5,761 bases of DNA from an uncultured Ruminococcus sp. (GTDB lineage Bacteria; Bacillota_A; Clostridia; Oscillospirales; Ruminococcaceae). Below the pieces are notes generated by a model that was not told where the DNA came from, searched no databases, and saw only the letters and a program-made list of their open reading frames with translations. A program made the translations under genes and the position numbers. How positions within the stretch are numbered: the stretch's first letter is position 1; every line of letters starts with the position of its first letter. The stretch is from positions 1 to 5,761 of the forward strand of contig CAMYYQ010000095.1 of NCBI GenBank assembly GCA_947303535.1. Reading direction: 5' to 3'. Below are positions 1 through 4,765 of the stretch, in pieces.

Positions 1-1496
1 CAGCAGAGCTTGGTGCTGATACGGTACTTCTTCAGAAGGAATCGGGAGTAGTATCTCAGGGCAACTGCGGTTCTGCCATAATAAAGTCACGCTCCACCGA
101 GGCAGGTATAGCAAAGTGGATACATCATACAAACAGTCTTTGTGACTGGAGAGCTGATACAAAGCAGCTCCGCGCATATGCCGAACATTCCGAGGAAGCC
201 ATGATGTGGTTCTTAAATCGCGCAGGACTTACCAGAGAGACTGAATACGGCGACGGAAGCAAGGTGGACAATAACGCCGAAAGTGCAAAGCTTCTCAATG
301 ACGGTGATAAGCTCTGCGCATTCAGAAGCACCAGCGGCGACTTTACAGGCGTATGGAAAGACCGCATGAACAGCTATGACTACGGCGATGATCATTGTTA
401 CTTCTGGGCACCGTGGATAGGTCCCAAGCCCCTTAATGTAGGAAATGCCCTCCATAACGCCCTCAACAACATAATGTCAAAGCATGACAACCTCCATGTT
501 CATTATTCAACACCTGCTGTAAAGCTTGTCATGGACGGCAAGCGAGTTGCAGGTGTCATCGCCAAGAACAAGGACGGCAAGTATATCCGGTTCAATGCTT
601 CAAAGGCAGTAATACTTGCAACAGGCGACTATACCAACAATCCTGCAATGGTTCAGCGTTGGTGTCCTGATATAGCCGAATTTGACAAGAAGCAGTTCGG
701 CAAGACAGGTGACGGACATATCCTTGCCATAAGTGCAGGAGCAGAAATGGAAAACCTCGGGCACACAAAGATGATGCATGATTTTGACTCTGCACTCATG
801 TTTGAAGAGCCTTTCCTGTACCTTAACATGAACGGCGAACGTTTCACCAATGAGTATACAGGCTTTGTGTATATGGGCAATCTTCTGAAATATCAGCCTA
901 AATTCAAGGGAAGTATGCTTGACGCCGACCATAAGGACGGCTCAAAGGGCTGGTACTGTACTATTTACGACAGCGATTACGTGAACTGGGATAAGGACGA
1001 GTTCGTTGACGGCTGTGTACCGCCGTTCGTTATGGAGAAGTTCATTCCGGGAGCAGTTGAAGAGCCTCAGGGCGTATTCAAGAACCTAATCGACCTGCAC
1101 AGATGCGATACTCTTGAAGAGCTTGCAGGCGAGCTTGGTATACCATATGATAAGATGAAGGCTTCAATAGACCGATATAACGAGCTTTGCGACAAGGGCT
1201 GCGATACTGATTTCGGCAAGCCTGCAAAGTATATGCACAAGATAGAAAAAGCACCTTTCTGGGGCGCAAGAAAACATATCAGAGTTTCGGCAGAGGTATC
1301 GGGAGTCATCACCAATGAGAATGCACAGGCTCTTGATGCCGATGGCAAGCCTATACAGGGACTTTACTGTGCAGGCAATCTTGGCGGACCGTTCTACGGC
1401 GGAGCTGATTATCCGTTCCACCAGACAGGACTATCTCTTGGCAGATGCTATACCTTCGGCATGATAGCCGCAAAGCACGCACTTGGCGTTTTATAA
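1..1496 (+). CDS. FAD-dependent oxidoreductase, fumarate reductase/flavocytochrome c superfamily (N-terminus cut by window edge)
   Basis: The frame is open from the left edge (first full codon at position 3) to TAA at 1494-1496, giving 497 visible residues. The first ATG at 201 is internal, because the preceding 66 codons are also flavoprotein-like. The visible part starts just after the expected GxGxxG dinucleotide-binding loop, with AELGADTVLLQKE, the second Rossmann strand and its FAD-ribose acidic region. Later landmarks are ILATG (about 204-208), TGDG (about 235-238), NGERFTNE (about 277-284, the fumarate reductase-like segment) and GLYCAGNLGG (about 453-462, the C-terminal FAD motif). 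The family passes electrons through FAD to reduce or oxidise an organic substrate. The His and Arg residues that bind and protonate fumarate seem absent: HHTMGG is replaced by a region ending VSGVIT, and NRLGG by a GADYP-type segment. The substrate is therefore probably not fumarate. Whether a signal peptide or FMN-binding domain precedes it cannot be seen. The superfamily call is secure; the substrate is unknown. Confidence 0.9.
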   Translation, partial: AELGADTVLLQKESGVVSQGNCGSAIIKSRSTEAGIAKWIHHTNSLCDWRADTKQLRAYAEHSEEAMMWFLNRAGLTRETEYGDGSKVDNNAESAKLLNDGDKLCAFRSTSGDFTGVWKDRMNSYDYGDDHCYFWAPWIGPKPLNVGNALHNALNNIMSKHDNLHVHYSTPAVKLVMDGKRVAGVIAKNKDGKYIRFNASKAVILATGDYTNNPAMVQRWCPDIAEFDKKQFGKTGDGHILAISAGAEMENLGHTKMMHDFDSALMFEEPFLYLNMNGERFTNEYTGFVYMGNLLKYQPKFKGSMLDADHKDGSKGWYCTIYDSDYVNWDKDEFVDGCVPPFVMEKFIPGAVEEPQGVFKNLIDLHRCDTLEELAGELGIPYDKMKASIDRYNELCDKGCDTDFGKPAKYMHKIEKAPFWGARKHIRVSAEVSGVITNENAQALDADGKPIQGLYCAGNLGGPFYGGADYPFHQTGLSLGRCYTFGMIAAKHALGVL

Positions 1497-1497
1497 G

Positions 1498-1525
1498 TGA
1501 GTAGAGAGTAGAAAGTAGCAAGTAG
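1498..1525. repeat. Four tandem 7-bp repeats, consensus NRAGTAG
   Basis: Immediately after the flavoprotein stop codon, TGAGTAG, AGAGTAG, AAAGTAG and CAAGTAG follow head to tail without gaps. Only the first two positions of each unit vary. They sit between the stop codon and the terminator hairpin, so they would be transcribed in the 3' untranslated region. Function is unknown; a slippage-prone microsatellite or part of a dispersed intergenic repeat are both possible. Confidence 0.7.
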
Positions 1526-1532
1526 AATTGCA

Positions 1533-1563
1533 GGGGCGGATATTATCCGCCTCTTCTTTTTTC
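1533..1563 (+). terminator. Intrinsic terminator of the flavoprotein gene
   Basis: GGCGGAT (1535-1541) and ATCCGCC (1545-1551) form a perfect 7-bp GC-rich stem with a 3-nt loop. It can be extended by a G·T and a G-C pair at the base. The run TCTTCTTTTTT follows at once. It lies 37 bp after the stop codon and upstream of the next gene's promoter, so the two plus-strand genes are probably separate transcription units. Confidence 0.85.
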
Positions 1564-1602
1564 GCACTGAGAAAAATTTATCAGGTTATTTTTTCTGTAT
1601 CC

Positions 1603-1631
1603 TTGCCTATTCAGTTACTATATGGTATAAT
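1603..1631 (+). promoter_or_regulatory. Sigma-A type promoter of the SGNH hydrolase gene
   Basis: TTGCCT (1603-1608) and a perfect TATAAT (1626-1631) are separated by exactly 17 bp. TGG directly before the -10 box matches an extended -10 element. Transcription should start about 7 nt downstream, near 1638, which is the first base of the Shine-Dalgarno stretch. The mRNA leader would then be only about 16 nt long. Confidence 0.8.
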
Positions 1632-1637
1632 CTTATT

Positions 1638-1656
1638 AAAGGAGATGATATTTTTG
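1638..1656 (+). promoter_or_regulatory. Ribosome binding site selecting a TTG start at 1654
   Basis: AAAGGAG (1638-1644) lies 9 nt before TTG at 1654-1656. The in-frame ATG at 1645 abuts the Shine-Dalgarno sequence and is too close to use. The in-frame ATG at 1528 lies before the previous gene's terminator and upstream of this promoter. TTG is therefore the best-supported start. Confidence 0.8.
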
Positions 1657-2658
1657 AGAATACCTGTTGTGGTAAAGAAAGCAGCTGCGGCAATTGGTGC
1701 GGCAGTAATGATGATGAGCTTTTCTGCGTGTTCAAAGACAGAAATACACGAAGTAGAGGTTGTGCATGAAACGAAAGTACCGCCGAAGATGATGTATCTC
1801 GGTGATTCCATAGCAGCAGGCTACGGACTTGAAGGATATAAAAAGGACGACAAGTATAATTGCCGGACCTATTCAAATATACTGAAAAGCAAGTATGAGA
1901 AAGAGCTTGAAGGCGAGTGCGGTCATACAATGGTAAACGAAGCCGTATCGGGCTATACTTCATCAGACCTTATCACGCAGATACAGAGCGGCGAGCTTGA
2001 CAGTGAACTGAAAGATACGGACGCAGTTGTAGTATCTATCGGCGGAAACGACCTTCTCGGAATACTTTTCAAGCTTATAGACAGTCTTGGAATAGATGAT
2101 ATCAATAATTTTGATGTCAAGGATATCGACTTTGCAAGTGCAGCAGTTGCTCTCCTGAGCATGGGAAGTGAAGCAGACAAGGCACTTGAGCAGTTCACAG
2201 TGAATATTGATATCATATCATCTGAGCTGAAAAGCAGAACCAACGGAACAGTATTTGTGCAGACTCTTTATGACCCTGTTGAATACTTCGACAGACTTTC
2301 TGTGATAACTGATTTTACGGCTCAGAATATAGAAAAGCTCAACAATATCATTTCCGAAAAGTCGGCAAACGGATATAAGGTCATAGATGTTGCACCCCGT
2401 TTTAAGGGCAGAGCAGGGGAGCTTACCAATATCAAGAAAATGGATATCCACCCAAATGCAGCAGGACATGAGATCATTGCCGAAGAAGTTGACAAAGCCT
2501 TTCGTGCAACAGGATTTTCATATGTTACTACTGAAAAAGTGGAGCAGAAGTCCACCGATGTGGTAAAAACAGCTCTCTTATGGAGCAGTGTGGGAATCGC
2601 TTTACTTGGCATAATATTTGCAGTTATTATTGCTTTGCGAAAAAAGTCCCAAAAATAA
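1654..2658 (+). CDS. SGNH/GDSL-family lipase-esterase, predicted lipoprotein with C-terminal membrane anchor
   Basis: The product is 334 residues from the TTG start. A short basic N-terminus and hydrophobic stretch lead to FSAC with Cys26, a plausible lipobox, so export and lipidation are predicted. The SGNH blocks appear in order: GDS with nucleophile Ser52 (YLGDSIAAGYG), Gly100 in AVSGYTSSDL, GGND with Asn132, and HPN with His266 near the C-terminal end of the catalytic domain. The family hydrolyses esters or thioesters of lipids, carbohydrates or small acyl compounds; the substrate here is unknown. The residue three before His266 is Met263, while Asp lies two before it, so the usual DxxH spacing is changed. 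After a polar stretch (about 290-305) a membrane helix (about 306-328) ends in RKKSQK, which would place the C-terminus inside the cell. The gene has its own promoter and terminator, so it is probably monocistronic. The family assignment is firm; the double anchoring is predicted from sequence only. Confidence 0.93.
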   Translation: MRIPVVVKKAAAAIGAAVMMMSFSACSKTEIHEVEVVHETKVPPKMMYLGDSIAAGYGLEGYKKDDKYNCRTYSNILKSKYEKELEGECGHTMVNEAVSGYTSSDLITQIQSGELDSELKDTDAVVVSIGGNDLLGILFKLIDSLGIDDINNFDVKDIDFASAAVALLSMGSEADKALEQFTVNIDIISSELKSRTNGTVFVQTLYDPVEYFDRLSVITDFTAQNIEKLNNIISEKSANGYKVIDVAPRFKGRAGELTNIKKMDIHPNAAGHEIIAEEVDKAFRATGFSYVTTEKVEQKSTDVVKTALLWSSVGIALLGIIFAVIIALRKKSQK

Positions 2659-2662
2659 AACG

Positions 2663-2699
2663 AAGCCTGAAAGGAGAGATACTTCTTTCAGGCTTTTAT
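2663..2699. terminator. Bidirectional intrinsic terminator between convergent genes
   Basis: AAGCCTGAAAG (2663-2673) and CTTTCAGGCTT (2685-2695) form a perfect 11-bp stem with an 11-nt loop. On the plus strand the stem runs into TTTT (2694-2697). On the minus strand it runs into a T-rich stretch, CGTTTTATTTTT. It fills most of the 37 bp between the SGNH hydrolase stop (2658) and the pseudouridine synthase stop (2696), so it can serve both genes. Confidence 0.88.
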
Positions 2700-3295
2700 T
2701 TGTTCTGTTTAAGTAAACTTACTTCATTTTCGGTCAGTCTGCGGAATTCTCCCTGTTTCAGCTCAGGGTCAAGCTTCAGAGAGCCGATGCAGTCGCGGCG
2801 CAGGTAGAATATCCGACAGCCTACAGCTTCCATTATCCTTTTTACTTCGTGCTTTTTCCCCTCATGTATGGTGAGTGTTGCAGCAAAAGCAGCACCGTCA
2901 GGATTCTTCATGTATTTTTCGCGGCGTTCAGCAGGCATGAGATCTTCAAGCTCCCGTATTTTGTACTGCCTGCAAAGTCGGAGATCCGCAGGCTTTGAAG
3001 TGAAGCCTTTCATTGGTATACCGTTCTCGATAAGCTGTATCTTCTCATTGCTTATGGTACCGATAGCGTAGAAGAAATAGGTCTTGCTGATATGTCTGTC
3101 AGGCTGCATGATCTTGAAATCAAGGTCGCCGTCATCGGTAAGTATCAAGAGTCCGCAGGTGTCCTTGTCAAGCCTGCCTACGGGGTGAAGCTTCTCTGTA
3201 AGCTCGGCAGGGAAGTAGTCCATAACTGTTTTGTGGATCGCATCGGAACAGGCAGTAACGCAGCCCTGGGGCTTGTTGAACATATAGTAAAGCAT
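2696..3295 (-). CDS. RsuA/RluB-family pseudouridine synthase without S4 domain
   Basis: The 199-residue product should isomerise a specific uridine in rRNA to pseudouridine. Visible motifs are FNKPQG (6-11, motif I), GRLDKDTCGLLILTDDG (40-56, with catalytic Asp43), KTYFFYAIG (71-79), and EGKKHEVKR (145-153) followed by LRRDCIGSLKLD. The last block is the RsuA/RluB-type signature. Members usually have about 230-250 residues with an N-terminal S4 RNA-binding domain. Here the catalytic domain begins at residue 1, as in E. coli RluE. Residues about 110-135 form a charged segment that may be an insertion. The start ATG (3293-3295) overlaps the preceding gene's TAA in the form TAATG. No good independent ribosome binding site is visible, so translation probably depends on coupling. 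It is the last gene of the operon, before the shared terminator. The target nucleotide cannot be deduced. Confidence 0.93.
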   Translation of the reverse strand: MLYYMFNKPQGCVTACSDAIHKTVMDYFPAELTEKLHPVGRLDKDTCGLLILTDDGDLDFKIMQPDRHISKTYFFYAIGTISNEKIQLIENGIPMKGFTSKPADLRLCRQYKIRELEDLMPAERREKYMKNPDGAAFAATLTIHEGKKHEVKRIMEAVGCRIFYLRRDCIGSLKLDPELKQGEFRRLTENEVSLLKQNK

Positions 3296-3477
3296 TATAA
3301 TTCTATAGTATCGCCTGTGTTAAGGTGATTTTCGTTGAGATAGCTGTCAGACAGTTTTATAGTCTTTTCGTTTCCGTTTTCGCTTTTCACAACTACGCTG
3401 CACATGGGTTCTTCTCCATCGGGAATACCCTCGCAGCCGTAATCCCATTCGATTATTTCAAGTATGGTATATTTCAA
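3295..3477 (-). CDS. Unrecognised 60-residue protein
   Basis: This short gene starts with TTG (3475-3477) and ends with TAA (3295-3297). GGGAGG (3485-3490) sits 7 nt before the TTG. The start overlaps the phosphatase stop as TTGA, and its own stop overlaps the next ATG as TAATG. This packing, together with the ribosome binding site, argues that it is a real gene. The protein is acidic. It has short alternating hydrophobic strands (KYTILEII, CSVVVK, KTIKL, GDTIEL), a central GCEGIPDG turn and two Cys residues. This suggests a small all-beta fold, but I cannot name a family. No signal peptide or membrane helix is seen, so it is probably cytoplasmic. Position suggests co-production with the phosphatase and the rRNA-modifying enzyme; a role in RNA binding or substrate recognition is speculation. 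Confidence 0.8.
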   Translation of the reverse strand: MKYTILEIIEWDYGCEGIPDGEEPMCSVVVKSENGNEKTIKLSDSYLNENHLNTGDTIEL

Positions 3478-3935
3478 AGCATTTCCTCCCTGATATATTT
3501 AAGCAGACCGCGGCAGCCCTCATCGATATCGCTGTAAGCCTTGCCGAAATCGCGGCTGTACCACGGGTCTGAAACGTCGTCGCCTCGTCCTGCAAAAGTG
3601 AGGAGCTTGTATATCTTTTCGTCGCTGTCGCTGCCGAAAATTCGGTTCATATTGCGAATATTGGCAGTGTCCATACCGATGAACAGATCGTATTTATCAT
3701 AGTCGGACTTTCTGAGCTGTACGGCAAACTTTCCGCTGCAGCCGATACTGTGCTTTGCAAGCTCTGCTTTTGCAGGCGGATAGACCGAGTTGCCAAGCTC
3801 CTCAGTACTTGTCGCACTTGAAGCAACGGATATCTCATCTGAAAGACCGCAGTCGGCGACCAGCTTTTTCATTATAAATTCAGCCATAGGAGAGCGGCAT
3901 ATATTGCCGTGGCACACAAACATAATTCTTATCAT
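3474..3935 (-). CDS. Low-molecular-weight protein tyrosine phosphatase
   Basis: The product is 153 residues, the usual length of this cytoplasmic family. It carries the phosphate-binding loop near the N-terminus, VCHGNICRSP, with nucleophile Cys8, Arg14 and Ser15. The general acid is Asp123 in DPWY. SATSTEELGNSVYPPA also matches the family's second conserved segment. The enzyme removes phosphate from tyrosine residues through a cysteinyl-phosphate intermediate; in some bacteria relatives act on arginine-phosphate, and the sequence alone does not decide between these. GAGAGG lies 8 nt before ATG 3933-3935, which places the start there. The frame stays open to an ATG at 3986, but that site has no ribosome binding site and lies within a hairpin. 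This is the first gene of a three-gene operon. Its TGA overlaps the TTG of the next gene. Confidence 0.95.
   Translation of the reverse strand: MIRIMFVCHGNICRSPMAEFIMKKLVADCGLSDEISVASSATSTEELGNSVYPPAKAELAKHSIGCSGKFAVQLRKSDYDKYDLFIGMDTANIRNMNRIFGSDSDEKIYKLLTFAGRGDDVSDPWYSRDFGKAYSDIDEGCRGLLKYIREEML
3485..3490 (-). promoter_or_regulatory. Ribosome binding site of the 60-residue gene, inside the phosphatase 3' end
   Basis: On the minus strand GGGAGG lies within the last codons of the phosphatase gene, 7 nt before TTG 3477. It supports TTG as the start and shows the two genes are read from one mRNA with coupled translation. Confidence 0.75.
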
Positions 3936-3943
3936 AGGTGTTT

Positions 3944-3949
3944 CCTCTC
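3944..3949 (-). promoter_or_regulatory. Ribosome binding site deciding the phosphatase start
   Basis: Minus-strand GAGAGG is followed by 8 nt and then ATG at 3935. It favours this start over the in-frame ATG at 3986, so the protein begins MIRIMFVCHGN as is normal for the family. Confidence 0.75.
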
Positions 3950-3958
3950 TGATTTGCA

Positions 3959-3986
3959 ATGTATTTCCGTATCTTGTGCGATACAT
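3959..3986 (-). other. Leader segment with two overlapping inverted repeats
   Basis: Outer arms ATGTAT (3959-3964) and ATACAT (3981-3986) overlap inner arms GTATC (3969-3973) and GATAC (3980-3984). The two pairings share bases and cannot form together. The segment lies just upstream of the phosphatase ribosome binding site. It could be a protein binding site or a weak leader structure; the arms are short, so chance is possible. No convincing -35/-10 pair was found for this operon. Confidence 0.35.
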
Positions 3987-4003
3987 TTCGGCAAATTGCG
4001 GAC

Positions 4004-4045
4004 ATCGTTAGTAGTAGGAATCAGGGAGTATTACTAACGATTTTT
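4004..4045. terminator. 13-bp hairpin followed by a T-run on the plus strand
   Basis: Arms 4004-4016 and 4029-4041 pair over 13 positions with one G·T, leaving a 12-nt loop. On the plus strand the stem ends in TTTTT (4041-4045). The flanking genes are both on the minus strand, where the hairpin lies 10 nt after the stop of the 4052-4495 gene but is not followed by a T-run. It may be an imperfect terminator for that gene, a barrier to antisense transcription, or a leader element of the phosphatase operon. Confidence 0.5.
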
Positions 4046-4051
4046 GGTAGT

Positions 4052-4495
4052 TTAATCCATACGTCGGTATTTATATAATTCTAAAGTATCAAACTCATCT
4101 TTCAGCAGGTGCTTTCTTACGCCTAAAAGTCTTAACAAATGATTGACGGTGTCGTCTCCGTACATTGGTTCGCATTTCATTTCACCGTTTTCAAAAAATA
4201 CACCTGCCTGTGTTCCGTATCCACCAAAATAGTCTGTTTCCATATAAACCAGCTGACCATTGAGCGATTTCTCTTTCAAAAAGTAAATGACGGAATCTGT
4301 AAGATAGTTCAAGTGAGGATAGTTACGGGTATTCTTCAAATCACACAGTTCTTCTATATCATCAAATAAGTAATCATTAAGGAATGTGAGAGCATAGCCT
4401 TGCGGGAGCTTTATCATCTCTGCATATATCCAATGCTCTGTAATTGACTGAATGACATTTTCTTTTCCGATTATCGCTCTGATCATATGTCCCAA
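4052..4495 (-). CDS. Unrecognised small cytoplasmic protein, start uncertain
   Basis: From TTG at 4493-4495 the product has 147 residues and ends at TAA (4052-4054). I choose this start because GGAGGA lies 9 nt before it and because a consensus promoter with its start point near 4559 lies inside the upstream open frame. Alternatives are ATG 4567 and ATG 4606, which lack ribosome binding sites and precede the predicted transcript, and ATG 4486. The protein has no signal peptide or membrane helix. A striking segment is YMETDYFGGYGTQAGVFFENG, rich in Gly and aromatics, followed by a helical C-terminus ending KYRRMD. Comparable TEYFGGVGTQ-like segments occur, as I recall, in small uncharacterised bacterial proteins with polymorphic distribution; this is memory, not a search result. 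Codon choice looks more AT-rich than in its neighbours, which would fit acquisition, but I did not compute it. No function is proposed. Confidence 0.75.
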   Translation of the reverse strand: MGHMIRAIIGKENVIQSITEHWIYAEMIKLPQGYALTFLNDYLFDDIEELCDLKNTRNYPHLNYLTDSVIYFLKEKSLNGQLVYMETDYFGGYGTQAGVFFENGEMKCEPMYGDDTVNHLLRLLGVRKHLLKDEFDTLELYKYRRMD

Positions 4496-4504
4496 AGCTT
4501 CATA

Positions 4505-4510
4505 TCCTCC
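4505..4510 (-). promoter_or_regulatory. Ribosome binding site supporting TTG 4495
   Basis: Minus-strand GGAGGA is followed by 9 nt and TTG in the frame of the 4052-4495 gene. It is the only strong Shine-Dalgarno match in the 5' part of this frame. An ATG immediately after it is out of frame and too close. Confidence 0.55.
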
Positions 4511-4521
4511 ATAAACTTCTT

Positions 4522-4538
4522 TTTGGTACGATACCAAA
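4522..4538. repeat. Inverted repeat TTTGGTA-CGA-TACCAAA
   Basis: Two perfect 7-bp arms surround a 3-nt centre. It lies about 20-35 bp downstream of the predicted transcription start of the minus-strand gene, in its likely untranslated leader. It could be an operator or a small leader hairpin. Confidence 0.6.
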
Positions 4539-4543
4539 TCGAC

Positions 4544-4571
4544 TATAATGAATGCCTTTGCATTCATTATA
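4544..4571. promoter_or_regulatory. 28-bp palindrome overlapping the -10 box (likely operator)
   Basis: TATAATGAATGC and GCATTCATTATA are perfect 12-bp arms with a 4-nt centre. One arm contains the whole -10 hexamer of the minus-strand promoter, and the palindrome covers the expected start point. Binding of a dimeric repressor here would block transcription. By symmetry a TATAAT also faces the plus strand, although no good -35 partner is visible on that side. As RNA it could form only a partial hairpin if transcription begins inside it. Confidence 0.6.
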
Positions 4572-4594
4572 TCATATAAGTTTGGAAATAGCAA
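4566..4594 (-). promoter_or_regulatory. Sigma-A type promoter of the small unrecognised gene
   Basis: On the minus strand TTGCTA (4594-4589), a 17-bp spacer and a perfect TATAAT (4571-4566) with a TGA extended -10 form a near-consensus promoter. Transcription should begin near 4559, giving a leader of about 65 nt to TTG 4495. It lies within the upstream extension of the open frame, which argues that this extension is not translated. Confidence 0.7.
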
Positions 4595-4721
4595 CAATCG
4601 CGGCATAATAGTTCATGTTTTTTAATTCTTTAACGCGAAAAAGGGTGTAGCGTCACGCTGCTTATACCATGATACTTTCATTTCATCAAGTCAAAACAGT
4701 AAAAAAGCATCTCACACATAT

Positions 4722-4757
4722 AAAAAACGTCCTGTATGATAAGATACAGGACGTTTT
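4722..4757 (-). terminator. Intrinsic terminator of the low-complexity-linker protein gene
   Basis: Arms 4724-4737 and 4744-4757 form a perfect 14-bp stem with a 6-nt loop (core ACGTCCTGTAT / ATACAGGACGT). On the minus strand the stem ends in a run of six T (4722-4727). It lies 8 bp after the stop at 4766. The plus strand also ends in TTTT, so it may act weakly in both directions. Between here and 4607 nothing else was recognised. Confidence 0.88.
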
Positions 4758-4765
4758 CATTGTAT

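Noticed and set aside
1528..1653. N-terminal extension of the SGNH hydrolase from ATG 1528
   Set aside because: The extension would begin just before the previous gene's terminator and upstream of the consensus promoter; a ribosome binding site points to TTG 1654.
3092..3328. 78-residue plus-strand open frame opposite the pseudouridine synthase
   Set aside because: It lies antisense to a gene with full family motifs and has no ribosome binding site or promoter.
3936..3986. N-terminal extension of the tyrosine phosphatase from ATG 3986
   Set aside because: No ribosome binding site precedes it, and the family starts a few residues before the CxxxxxR loop, as given by ATG 3935.
4638..4675. Possible hairpin around AGCG-TCA-CGCT with a T-run on the minus strand
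   Set aside because: The continuous stem is only about 4 bp on the minus strand (6 bp with a wobble on the plus strand), and a much stronger terminator already ends the upstream gene at 4722-4757.
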